Origin: Paragordius varius
Taxonomy: Eukaryota; Nematomorpha
Direction: 5' to 3'
Length of the DNA: 64,000 nucleotides
Assembly: GCA_964247055.1 (NCBI GenBank)
Contig: OZ176054.1
Span: forward strand, 10,726,001 to 10,790,000
The position numbers were made by a program, and so were the translations under genes. Under the pieces are notes generated by a model. The model saw only the letters and a program-made list of their open reading frames with translations, made no database searches and was not told the origin of the DNA. Position 1 is the first letter of the stretch. The number at the start of each line of letters is the position of its first letter. Below are positions 25,901 to 39,100 of the stretch, piece by piece.

Positions 25901-28316
25901 AAGCCAGAATCAAATTTCATAATATTTGTACCAGCGCATATGGATCGCTTGACAAAAATATTTGGAATGCCATGTATAATCCCCTTATACTCATCAAGAT
26001 TTTATGCAAATCTATGAGGAAACTTGCTGAAAAAATAAATAACCTTTATTCCAATGATTCGCCTGGAACAGATGAAGTTTCTTATGAAACTGAAACATGC
26101 GACGCGACATGGTTAGGATTATATGCGATACATAATCTGCTAGGGTCCTTTTGTGGACCATTATGTAATGAAGAAATTGAAAGGGAAGCGAAATTTCTTG
26201 TGCCTATTAAAACATGTATAGAATGTATACTACAGTTGTCCCCTATCTTTTCTAATAATAGACTAGGGAATCCTTGTACAACAAAATACAAAAATCTAAT
26301 AAGTGATTTTGAATTCGCAGTCCTATATTATAAAGTTGCCAGAAATGTGCAATGTTTTAATTCACCTGAATACAATTCTTCAACCATTATTAGTTTCCGT
26401 AAAAATTTAGCTCGGGCACTTAAAACCATTGATAATGCATCTCTTAATTCGATACAAACCTTGCTAAAGAAATTAAAATTGCTTGGAAACAGTGATGAAG
26501 GATGTATAGAAAACAATATTTTGCCATCCCATTTAAAAGATCAAGCCTTTTGCGGAATATTTCCTTTACACGCTTTACTTAATCATAGTTGTAATCCAAA
26601 TATAGAAGTGCAAGACTTGAAAGTGGTAAACACTGAACTTAAAAATGACAATGGCCATCTTATAACCGGAAGCGATATGGATAAATTCGAAAAAAGGTTA
26701 TTTATTTAGTATAAATATTATTTCTTTTTTTCGATAATGTCGCTTACACGTACTTTTAATTATTATGTGTAAATACTTATAATTTTTTAGATGATTTAAA
26801 ATAAATCTATAATCCTCTGAATTAAACAATATGAAATAATTTAATTTTCAGAAAAAATGCTATCTCTGACTAATCCTAAATTTAAATTAAGGGAAAAGAG
26901 CTATGATCATTTTTATGACAACCCTTCATCTGTCAAAAAATAGTTTTCGTTAACGAAACGTCATTACTCTGACCATATATATCTTGAACATTGCTTATTT
27001 TTTGTTAATTTATAAAATGCCAAAACGCACTAAAATATTTTTTGTCGTAAAAATTAAAAGCCATAGGGTAAAAATATTTCTAATATGACAAATTAATACA
27101 AAATCTATTATTAATAAAAGGAATGATTTGCATTTTAAATCATTTACAACAACTTAAGTCATTTTAATTTCAGTCAGGTGCAAACAACTTGTAAACATTA
27201 ATTGACCACTTTTAATATTAATCTAGAGTTTATGAAATATTTATCATTTCATTAAGTTAAAAGGTCATACACATAAATCAAACCTAAAATTTTAACAAAG
27301 AATGGGAAGGATTTAAATTAAAAATCAAGTAATCTTAAGCAACATCATGTTTCGTAGAATTAGTGTTTTACTATTGTTTTAGACATACTTTAACCAATTA
27401 ATTGGACTAATATTAAACCGTCAAATTATTGTTAAATTTTCTTTAAAATCGTTTTTGGTCATAATTTAAATTTTACAATTTATGATGTAATAAAAACACA
27501 CGATATCATGTACTTTAGGATTTTAATATTTATCTTTTTCAGAATATTTATCGCATATTATTATCTTAAAAGCAAGAAAATATAACTTAAAATATTTTAA
27601 AGGCAATTTTATCATGGCTGGGAGATTTTATACCAAGCTTCTTCCTATAATGTCTTAAAATTTACAAACTTAAAATTTATTTTATAAAATTTTAATCATA
27701 GTGGACTAACAAGATCGTTTGGCATAAATCTCAAAACTACTCGACCAATTAAGCCCGATGAAGAATTATTTATCATGTATATTGATTCAAATTTAGCTGG
27801 TAACTTAAGGAAGGCATGGTTAAGGCGTGCTTATGGATTCGAATGCCTTTGCTCCTTATGTAAAAGGTTTAACATTAGTTGATTTATTTACATAAAATAT
27901 ATATTTTAACCATTTATACGATAAATGATTAAATTAATTATCATAGGCAACATATTAACCATATTCCTTGCAAAAATTGTGGCACAACTGCTCAAAAAAT
28001 CCTTGACTCTTTTCAAACAAACAACACACTATTGGCATCTCAGAACCTAAATGATTTGGAAAAAAATTTAAAAAATTTAGAAGTGGAACCCATAGTTTCA
28101 GAGCAATGCTTTCTCCCATTTAAACAGTGTGGCAAATGCTTGAAAGTATCTTATTGTAGCAAAAAGTGTCAAATAAATGATTGGAAAAATGGACACAAAT
28201 ACATATGCGGTTATGTGACGCCTTTGGAAAACCATGGAATTAGTGTTAATTCTACGCTTAATTCCATTGTGAACAAAAATATTATAAGTAATAGTGATAT
28301 TAAGTTGGCATTATAA
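21809..28316 (+). CDS. SMYD-type SET protein with two MYND-like zinc fingers
   Basis: Seven exons chain perfectly in phase: 21809-21887, 22480-22729, 22814-22917, 23594-23715, 25741-26696, 27702-27866 and 27947-28316, in total 2046 nt or 681 residues. After an N-terminal extension of about 110 residues comes the SET start (KGKSLRAKNDINADTF). It is interrupted by a MYND-like finger (CAKC near 151, then CGWEYYCSESC and H...C to about 224), with a long loop between the first two Cys pairs as in SMYD5. The SET core follows with LLNHSCNPN (about 464) and the post-SET EELFIMYID...FECLCSLC. The family methylates lysines using S-adenosylmethionine. The closest match by layout is SMYD5. A second finger follows: CKNC, a spacer of about 50 residues, then CGKCLKVSYCSKKC and DWKNGHKYIC. 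The start ATG is the first in exon 1. Introns hold a foldback element and a hAT-like element. Confidence 0.88.
22924..23220. mobile_element. Foldback element, family 3, with tandem-repeat arms
   Basis: (TA)n at 22924-22963 is followed by a left arm of repeats near 22970-23065 (core CAAGCAAACGCAACA). A right arm at about 23100-23220 has the inverse motif (TGTTGCGTTTATTTG and variants). The two arms face each other across a short spacer. The element lies in the third intron of the SMYD gene. Confidence 0.65.
23966..24687. mobile_element. hAT-like element
   Basis: The left end AAGGGTGACCAGA and right end GGACGTCTGGTCACCCTA are inverted repeats of the familiar GGTGACCAGA(CGTCCC) hAT end. A minus-strand stretch near 24190-24330 reads as a short open frame that could be transposase remains, but I cannot show it. 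The element lies in the SMYD intron before exon 25741-26696. Confidence 0.6.
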
Positions 28317-30987
28317 ATCGCCGTATAAAGTTTTTTTAAATGCATTTATATTTAAGCTATCGTTTGGCATGATTATAGACGAAATATATCTTCATTGTAA
28401 ACTCATTCATACTAGATATATTTTATAATTCCAAAGTACGACGAATTGATTGTGTGATTAACTATTTTGTATGTTTGAATAATAAATTTTATTTGGAAAA
28501 GAATAGAGATATTGAATTAATTTTAGGCATATTTCACTCAAGATTGTTTTTGATTATGCGATTTAAAATTGGATTTAAAAAGTATTTAAGGTATTAGGTC
28601 AAAAATATGCTTTTATAACCTTTTAAGCGTATAATTTTTTAATGTAAAAAATTTCACAAACTTTCGCCGTCATTTTTTTCTTTAAAGATTTAATAGCTAA
28701 AATAAGCAAATAATTTATATATCAATTCCAAATAATTAACTGAGTATCCTTTCGATGGTTTATAATGTTCAAATCAGCTGTTTCAATCGTGTTTTAGAAC
28801 TGTTTCAATTAAGACTTAAAGTCGCATAATTAAAAATATAAGCTTTTTTATTATGATAACAATGTTTGGTAATTAAATATAACAAATTTTCAAGTTAAAG
28901 GTTATTTACAAAATATGTAATCTGAAAAATTAAAAAGTTCATGAAGCGATATTAAATGAGCTTGAGTTTTTCCTATTTATATGTTAATTTCACAAATCAA
29001 CAATTTATACTTTATTAACTAATTAAATACTCTTTCTCTCGCCACTCATTTTTAAATCAATACAAAATAATATTTAACCGATATCATAAGGTTATCTATA
29101 TAAATTCGATGACTGATATTTCATTTCCTTTTTTTATATGTAAACGCACTTTGGTGTAATTAGGTGAAATAATGTTTATTATTTTTCTTAATTTGCGGTC
29201 AAAAGTTTGAGATAAGAATTTTTCAATTTGGAATATAATTTCATTAGTTTACGCCCAATTCTAGTTATCGGAAAGCGTAACATATTATTACACTTCATTA
29301 CTTAAGGCAGTGTGCCAATCGTGTGTTGGAACTGTACGTTTTAAAATACTGTAGTAATGTAAGTTATCTAACGCAAAAGACCAATGTGTGATAATTAAAT
29401 TTTATAAATAAAAAAACTATCAAAATAATAGCTCATTTTAAATAGGTATCTATGGTATATATATAACTACCCAAATATGTCATCGCACATAAAAATGAAA
29501 AGTTGTGATAGGGGTGTAAAATAACTAATGTAATTACATATATATCTGATGGAAAAATGCTATCATGATTCGGGTTTTGGCCTTACGAATAATTTGAGAA
29601 AGTTAATTACATATTTGTGTTTCTATTATCAGAAAATGGAAAATCTGCGAATTTTTTTAAATTTTTTTTGATGGATTGCTTCATTCCAAAAAATATCACT
29701 AATATACATTATATACCTATCAAAAACTAATATATAATTTTAAAAAAATTAGATATGGGCTCCAAAGTTCCAAATTTTTACGCTCTTCTAAGGTTGTTTT
29801 CTTGAATAAACACAAAATATCTCGGTTTATAGTTTAAAATATAAATTTTGACAACAAAAAGATTTTAAAAATGCATACATTTACAATCGTTTTCTCTACT
29901 GTAGCATACTTCACACTATTTAAAGGTATACGTTATAAAAATGCTTTCGAAGTGTTTTTATATCTGCGTTTTTTATATTATTTCTTAGCATGCCTTAAAC
30001 TAATATGAAATACGGTTCATAAAACTTTGATAAATTTAATTGAGCATAATTTTTTATTTATTTGTGTAAATTAAGGACAATTAGTCTAAAATCCCGGCAT
30101 TTTTGAGTTTTTGGTAAAACTCCATTTTAGATTAGTGATAAAAATTTTTTTGACTTTTGGAGCCCACACCCAAAAATTAAATTTTTTAAAAAATTTATTT
30201 TGCTTACAGTACCTTATGATACATTTTAAAATATTTTTTGTAAAAAAATCCCAGATTCCACACAAAAAACATATAAACAAGTCGTAGATTTTTCCATTAT
30301 CTGATAAGCACTTGCCGAAAGCGTAAATAATTTTTTTATATCATTCGTAAGAGCCATAACCAATAGCACCATAAAAATACATACATTTTCTCATCATATA
30401 TATACAGGTGTTTTTTGTGGATATTTTGGCATAATTTTTTAATATTTATTTAACAATTTTAGGGTCACAAGCAACTTTTAAAATCGAAGGACTGAAACGA
30501 ATATGAATCCATGTGTTAAGGTAATATTGTATGATCATTTCACTTTTTGTATTTTTTTATCGGCATTTTGTATTATTCACCTAAGAAGGTGTAGTTTATG
30601 ATTTGGAATACCTAAAATACTTTTTGAGATTTTGAATTTTATATCGTTCTGAAATAAACTACCCCAAAAGCTCAAAAGTTAAATTGACAAGGGTTTGCAT
30701 ATATATATATATATATATATAAGGTTTTTATAATCCAAAAATTATATAATTATGTTGATTTATACAGTGAAATATAAATATGGTTTTATAAAAAAATTCG
30801 TTATGGGCCTAGCAGACGAATTTAACATCTGACATAATGAAGCGGATAAAAAATACGAATTTCAAATCCACGTGTTAAGGCTAGAGTTGATGCCAAAAAA
30901 TGCATTCACATCATAGTTATCTCATATATCATGAAAATCTATTGCATAATTAATATATGGATAAGGTAGTTTTTTTATAATTATTAG
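28317..30987. other. Intergenic region between the SMYD and TXNDC11-like genes
   Basis: AT-rich, with no supported exon apart from an exon-like stretch at 30471-30520 (acceptor tttag, donor gtaata, short ATG frame) that could be a leader exon of the next gene. Family C copy 2 lies at 29549-30395 and a short (TA)n at 30702-30721. Gene 5' ends were not located. Confidence 0.4.
29549..30395. mobile_element. Long-TIR element, family C copy 2
   Basis: The left arm (29549-29670) has CTGATGGAAAAATGCTATCA, CCTTACGAAT and ATCAGAAAATGGAAAATCTG. The right arm (about 30265-30395) carries the inverse of each in the same order. Arms are about 130 bp. No ORF was recognised inside. Confidence 0.7.
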
Positions 30988-33900
30988 GTTACTACTTTGG
31001 TTTTATCACATGAACCATATTTCTTCATCTAAAGTTCAAGCATGGCCAAACATAGAACTATATCTTGTGTATAATTATTGGGATTATAGATCACTTGTTC
31101 AAATTAAACAATTGCATAAGTTAAAAACATATTTTGGAAATCAGGTAAAAATATTTAATTTACACAATATTTGTCATTATGGTAAATTTGTGACGCGTTA
31201 ATTTATTAGATTACATTTCACACAATTAATCATGCTGAAATCAATGCTACTGACGATATCCAAAGACATTTTGATATCAAATTAACACCACCAACTTATT
31301 ATTTAAAGTATGGTTCTTTCCCCTTAATCCGTTACGAAGGTTCCCTTTATTCGCCAAATTTAATCGGATATTTGCAAGCGATTTTAAATCCAATCTCTCT
31401 ATTGCAATCCTATGATGACTACCATTATCTATCAATTTATCAGGTAAAATTAATTTGATATCACTTCCACATATAAATTATTTCAGATAATTTGCTTGAT
31501 CATATTTTCTTAAGCATTTTTATTGTAATCTGCAGTTATTTTAAATTATTTGAATAACCTTTGGATACAACATATTCATTTTAGTCGATTTAAATTGGGG
31601 CAGTCAAATACCCCAGGCCTGTTTAAAATTAAATTTTAAAAAATTATGGGAAATCAAAACCATGGCAAAATTTTGCACTTATATAACATTAATAAACCGA
31701 AATATATAATAAAACCTATTCACAAATACTTGATATGATTTATTTTAAGCTAAAACCGAAAGGTAAAAGTTTAGTCAACGTGACATGTGCGCAACGCTAA
31801 AATTAAAAACAAAAAATAAACCGCTTTTTCCATTTCTATCAATGTTCGATTCTAATTTAAATTAAAAATCTTTAATTTTACCCTTAAAATTAAATGAATA
31901 CGATATTTTGCAAAAATTTTGTTAAATAAAAATGGCGTCGAAGTAGTTTGACATGGAACTTTTTTTTCAAAACAAAATTTTATTTGAATATTTTGGGATA
32001 TTTATATAATTTTTATTAGGATAGAAGCATTAATAAATTAGGACCGTTTCATTTAAAAAATTCTAACTCAAATTTAGTCTGGGGTATTTAGATATACAAT
32101 TCGAAGTGTTAATACATTGTTGAATTGGAATTTCGTAATATATATAGATACGCCTTATAACATTTTGAGTAATTATTGGTAAATCCATATTAGGTAATAT
32201 TTAAAAATGTACATTCTCTTGCATTTTAAGCGCAACATTAACAAATGATAAAAATCATTTAATATATTGTTTAAACTGGAATCACTCTTAAAACATTGGG
32301 ACATTTAAATATATGATTAGATGATAATTAAAAAATGTCAATAATTGTCTAATATCCTAAAAATACTGCGTAATGACTTTTATTTACAGGCTTTTTGATC
32401 CTTAGTTGTTGATTCGTATACCCCTTCTTGATTTTAAACCCTAAATAGTTGACTGATTCTGCACCTATTATAACTTTTTACCTTGAATCCGGCCAGACCA
32501 GTTAATACGTTACTTAATTTGTTTATGTGTTCAGTTTCTGTTTTTTACAGCCACTCATCGGCTATACAAACACAAGTTTCTGTATTGCCACCAGCAACTG
32601 TTCCATCATCGTTAAAAATAAATGAGTATCGTAGCCAGTTTAAAAATATCCGCTTATATTTACAAAAAACATTTATGCATCGAAATGGTTAATAATATTT
32701 TACATTCCTTTGCCACTAGAATCTGGAGGTATTTTATAGGTCAATTTTTATTTTCGAACTTCGCATCTACTCATCAAAGGCAGGAATCATGTAAAAATCA
32801 TCTTGCAACCCGCTGATTTTAATTTTTTATTTGGTTTAAGGACATTAACCGTAGGTGTGATCCATGTTACAGGTGTAATGTTAGGATTCACCGTTTTAAG
32901 ATGCCTACTTTTATAGCCTCGTCAGCTCCTTTTCTACTTTTGCTCTTAAGGGAAAAGTCACCCTATGACATGGCCATATTTCCGGAGTCGCATTCCCTGC
33001 AATGCGTATTTTTACGAGGTCTTTCTGTGCCATAACTTTTTTAAATATCAAATTTTCCTAAACCTGGTTTAATTCAAGATATTTTATTTCAACCTGTGCC
33101 AGTCTAATGCACAAATATTCCCCATTTTTCGTACTACATTCTTTGTTAGTTTATCAATGTTGAAATCCCATTCATTGGAACTGTGGAATTGTTATACGAC
33201 TTGAACAGAGGACTCGAGCGGAGTCTTGGCTTGCCCAATTGTTGCCATGTCGCAAAGATCATCACACTGACATCTAAACCGGTGTCATAGAGGAATTCTT
33301 TCCCTCGGTTATATTATTATACATAATAACAACGTTGTTTTTTGGCCCATAAATTACCACGTCGACCAAAACTGGGCTGTTTTGACGGACGAATCAAGGA
33401 AAGTGCCTCCTACAGGTTAATCAAGAAGTATAGCAGCTCCTAGCGCAACTAATAACATTCATCTATAGAAAAATACAATGATAGTAACATATTTGAATAT
33501 TATCTCGAGTATATTAATGTATTTGACGCAAAAGATATCCTCGTAACTGAAAACAACCTGGTAACCATTGTTGTTTTGACTTCTGTTTGCCGAGGTAATC
33601 GATTCGGTTTTGTCATTGGGGGTGATCGGACTGTTTGGTTGAGATTCGGCCATTAAACATCATCCCTGACAGTGGTTACGTCCTCTATCACTTGTGTTGA
33701 TTGTTGTCGCTGGTTTATGATTTGATCGGTGTCTTTTCTCACGAGTTTCTCCCGGTCCTCGTCCCACACCTTGTAAGACAATAACCCTGTAATGTTCGTG
33801 ACTCCGTGTGTGCCAACCTGGACTTTGTTCATTTTTAATCATTGCTGGTTGATCAATCGCAAACTCACGTCGGAGGGCCAGCGCATGTAATAATCTCGCT

Positions 33901-36088
33901 CTACTATTTAACCAGGTAAAGGGTATGGGGTGTACGTTTGAATATTAATTGAGACGGGGTTTCATTAGTTGTCGAATGTATGAAGATTTTATGCACCTAT
34001 AGGCTAGTTTTAAAAGCTTCGTGTGTGTGGATATCGCACTTATTTTTTATCGACCTTTAAACCTTTCTACCATCGCATTACTTTTAGGATAGTAGGGGGT
34101 AACTTTAATATACCCCTAGTTTACTTAAGGTTGGCGTAAGTACTCATAGCTGAAATTCGATGCGTCATCGCTAACGATCTCTCTTGCAAAACCAAACCTT
34201 GCAAATGTTTCTTCTACTTTATGGATTATATCCACTGCGGTCGCCTTTTTCAAAATGTACCCTTCTGCCCATTTCGAAGCACTATCAATTATCAACAACC
34301 AATAATAACCGTCTACCGGTCCGGTTATATCAATATGCAAACGCTCCCACACAGCAATATTATGATCCCACTGATAAGTGGAATTCTGAGTGACATTCAG
34401 TCTACTACATTGGCACGATTTTCACTGACTACTGGATTTTACCAGGTCATTTTCTAATTCAGGCCAATAACACGTAAAGGCCATAGCTTTCATGGTCCCT
34501 ACGTTGTTATGACCGCTGTGTAGGTATCTCACCACCTCTTTTTGGAGGGGCTTCGGAATTATAATCCGATCATTTAAACTTAATAAGCCATATTGATATG
34601 CCAACTCGTCTTTACGGTTTACAAACTTTTCTGATTCTGGAGAACTTTAATAGTTGTTTAACGCTTTAATTACTTTTTGTAATATTACATCTAATGCGGT
34701 TTCTGTTCGAATTTCATCTCTGCTTAACCGCACGTTATGACAATTCAATCTCAGATATCTGGCAACCGCATAATCTACATCATAGGCAACGATCTCGTCA
34801 ATCGGCCATATCGATAAATAATCAGCTCTAGAAACCCCTTTTGATGACTTATTTTAAAATCGTATTCATTTATTATATTAATCCATCTTGGTACATTGTT
34901 ATGTATTTCCTTTAAATTTCGATCTCTATTTATTAACTTTACCAAGAGTAAATGGTCATTTAATGGTACAAATTTTCTATTATATACGAAACTATGAAAC
35001 TTTCTTAACGCAAACAATATTGCTTTTAATTCCATCTCGATATGGAATAATTCCGTTCGGCGTTGCTACATTTTTGTGAGGCATACGCGATTGGTACTCT
35101 TTCACTATTAACCTAATGACTTAAAATGCACCTAAATCCTAAATCTGTGCATCCCTTTCTATTATCAATATCCTATTAGGATTATATGATGTTGAAAACA
35201 TTTAACAAATTCTAGCTGGTGCCCAACTTTTCTCATGTTTCTCTCTCCAAGACCAACTCGTATTTTTACTAGTAAATTCATCTAATGGTTCATGAACCTA
35301 AAAAACTACCTAACGATTTTTTATCCAGAGGCCTTTGCATTTATCTAATTGCCCTGATTTTGCTTTTACATGGACTTATACCTGTTTTTTGATATTTCAA
35401 ACCCTAAATAGTTTATTCTGCACATATCACTATTTTATATTGTCTTAATTTGAATCTGGCCTTATCGAGACCACTTAATACGTTATTTAAATTGTTAATG
35501 TGTTCACTTTCCGTCTTACCAGTCACTAGAACCTCATTTAAATACACACAAGTTCCTGGACTATCAGCTAGTATGTGTCGAAATGGTTAATAATTCTTGT
35601 CACTCCTCTGCCACCGGCATCTGGAGGTACGCGTTTTTTAGGTCAAGTTTTGTGTATGTTAGACCTTTGCCTATTTTTGACACCATAAAATTTGAAATAT
35701 ATATAATTGAGATTGACTCTGTTTTATTCCCTATTCTTTACTTAAAAATACCGTTTTAGAGTATGATTGTTTTTGTAAAAAAAATTATTTGCCTTTTAGA
35801 CTTTACGTTTAAATTTTTATATAAATAATATACACTGTCTTTTCCCATTTTAGCATTATATGGTGTACTTTGTGAAGCTTGATGATGTAGATTCATATAG
35901 GCAATATTTCTTCCAAGTATTGAAATATTATTCCACAGGTTTAAAATTTGGTTTTTTTACTATATTTTTAATTTTATACACTTTATAAATTGTTTAATGC
36001 AAAAATTTATCGCAATTAAGCGAAAATAAATGAATTTTACATTGATAATATCACACATTATTACATTTTTTAAATAGTGGAATACTGT

Positions 36089-36135
<47 letters not shown>

Positions 36136-39100
36136 TACAAAATATAAAAATTTAAGTATTAAGTTATAACAATTATATTAGATATAATTTTCTTTTGTAT
36201 ATAATCTAATTATAATCAAATATATTTTAAATATTATCCCTTATAAAACTGTCACAAAATTTACCCAAATTTTGAACATTCGTACATCTTTATTATAATT
36301 TTTACATTGTTTTTTCAATGAAAATTAATTATATAAAAGTATATATTATTACTATTGATAATAACATTTTAAAATAATAATTTAGACTCTAAATGATATT
36401 TTTAAGCAAATCAAAAATTAATTTTCAAATACAGTTGGGTATGATCAAGCAAGACCCATGGGGTTTGGTGTTTGTTTTAATGATCGGATCGCCGAACATT
36501 ACCGAACAACCTATGATATCAAGCATATGAAATCGTTTTTAGTACGATCCGATACATATAGATTAGTAGAGGTATGAAAAATAAATTATTTAAGGACAGG
36601 TTGAAAAAAAAGTTTTGCCATATAATAAAATTTGTATTTTTCGAGGTTTTTTTTAATACAATTTGTGCGATTTTAAGGGCCAAAAATTGAGGATTATACC
36701 GTACACAAAAAACCTTTGTAGCAATCTAAAGAATATTACAATAATAAATTTTAAAAAACTAAATTTTGACGGGAAATTTATTAATAATGGTGTGTATTTG
36801 AGGTTTTTTGGACATTTATGGCCATTTTACGACATAATCACAATTTTTATTGGATATTTACGCCAAAGTTTGAATTTTATTTTGATTGTTCAGGATTTCT
36901 CCTCTCCCTTTCCCACAAAAAATCATTTAAGAATATATATTATCCATGTCTATGATAATTCTTATTAAATATTTAACTATTATAAATCTTATTTTTTATA
37001 ATCATTTAACCCAAAATTTTACACCATATTTTTGCACTTTTAATAATAACTAAACGTTACCAAAATACCGTTTAATAAGTTACAAATCATATTTTTTGTA
37101 TTAATTTTTTTTACATATTTATAACAAATTATATTTACACCATATCCTTTTCATATTATAGAAGATATTTGAACCTCCTTGGTATAATGAATATAGTGGA
37201 AGTCTTTATGATTTGAATAAACATGCCGGTCCTACTCATGTAATTTTCCCTTTAGTTAAAAAATTGCATTACATTTATATGGTTTATCAGAGTATACTGT
37301 TTTATAGTTTGAAAAATTGGGCTTAAAAATGACATATGAGCCAATTATTTTGCTAATTACGGTTAAACCATAACCTCTAAAACAGAAGTGTCTAACACAC
37401 GGCCCCCGATATCCATATTAAAATTGATAATTAAACATTTTTTTTGAATAATTCTATTTAATTGGCAAAAACTAGAGAAAATTTAAATATTAAGTTTGCA
37501 ATTTAAATGGTCATTTATTTATTTATTTTAAACGTGAAACATGGGGCGAAACCATTTAAGATGGACATCACCCCTGCTCTAGAGAAAGTTAAAATGGTAA
37601 ATTTTTTACAAATACGCAAATTCGTATTATTGTAATCAATATTTAAATATGTTGTATCAAATAATACTAAATGTTTATAAATTTCGCCCGTTATTATTGC
37701 AGTTGATACTTTATATACCAGTTTTTTGAAAATATAAGTGACTTTTTAAGCAATAACAATATATGACTAAAAAAATTTTACCCCTAAAAAAAGTGTTTTA
37801 CCCAATCAATATTATCATTAATTTTAGAATATATTTTGGAGACCCTTAAATTTGAACAACATTGATTAAAAAAATTATAATGAAAGCGTACATATTTTAG
37901 CCTTAAGCTAACAACTTTGGCTCATTTTACGAAGTTTTACAGAAAATTTTTTAGCACAATTTTGCATATTTTTACTAAGCTTTCTCCTTCCAAGATTTTT
38001 TACTCGTTTAAAATAATAATTTAATGAATAATTTTGCGCATTTGACCTGTTTTTATCGGCTTTTATTTTTATATTTTAATCAAATTTTTCTTCTAGTTGC
38101 TCATTTTTTCTAGTATTTTTTATCACTCTAATTAGATTTTTAATCATTTTTAGGGTATCTCTTATTTTCAATTTCTCTTTATTTTCTATACATATACAAA
38201 AATAATAAAAAAATAAGCCACTTTGTATGATTCTTTTCCAAAAATTTGCAAGACATTTAATGGAAATACATTTATATGTGACATATAAGACAATTGTACG
38301 GTAACGACAAAGGTTTGTTAAATAATATTCGTATAAACTTAGTGAATAATATAGGAAATAAAAATAAATTTATCTAAAACTCTAATTTTCGCACAAAGGT
38401 ATCATCAGGATTTTTAAAATATATTTGAAATGATTTACCATAATCATCATTTGGAAATCCATATTCACGTTGCCGGGTTCAAAACTAGAATTATCAGCTG
38501 TTTAACAAATTTATATTGTTTGTGCGAATAATGGCGGCAATTTCCAAAAAACTAAAGTTTAACATGTACTTTCAAATAGATGGTGTATATATGTAAAGGC
38601 AGGTTTTTATACCTTTGAAATAATTAAATGTTTGTGCATAACATCCCATATTGGCCTCTGCTCTTATTGTTCAGCTACAGAGTAATATAAAAATGACTTA
38701 TATATCATGTATATTTGTATATTAAGAGCATAACCAGTTCCAACGAATTCGATCGGGTTCAGTATGACGGTTACACCAAACCTGAAAATTTCTTAAACAA
38801 TACTTTACCATCTACTACTAATCAATTTAATCATATAACATTATTTCTCATCACAAACATATCACATGCAGACCACATTTCACATTTTGAAAGAAATTTG
38901 GATATAGTAAATTAATTATTTTACCATTTTAATAATAAAAATTTTTTTTTCAGGCGCTTTAATTTATACCCTTACTTTTGGCAGTAGGTCATTTAATAAC
39001 ACAAGTTTTAAATAAGTAATGAACAATTTAACGATTAGATATTATCAAAAATTAAGGCCCTTATATATACCATTTGCACTTCAAGAGTGTCCTTCTTCAA

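Noticed and set aside
36663-36968. 101-codon plus-strand frame
   Set aside because: It lies within a TXNDC11-like intron, has no recognisable domain, is AT-driven in composition and is flanked by exons that join without it.
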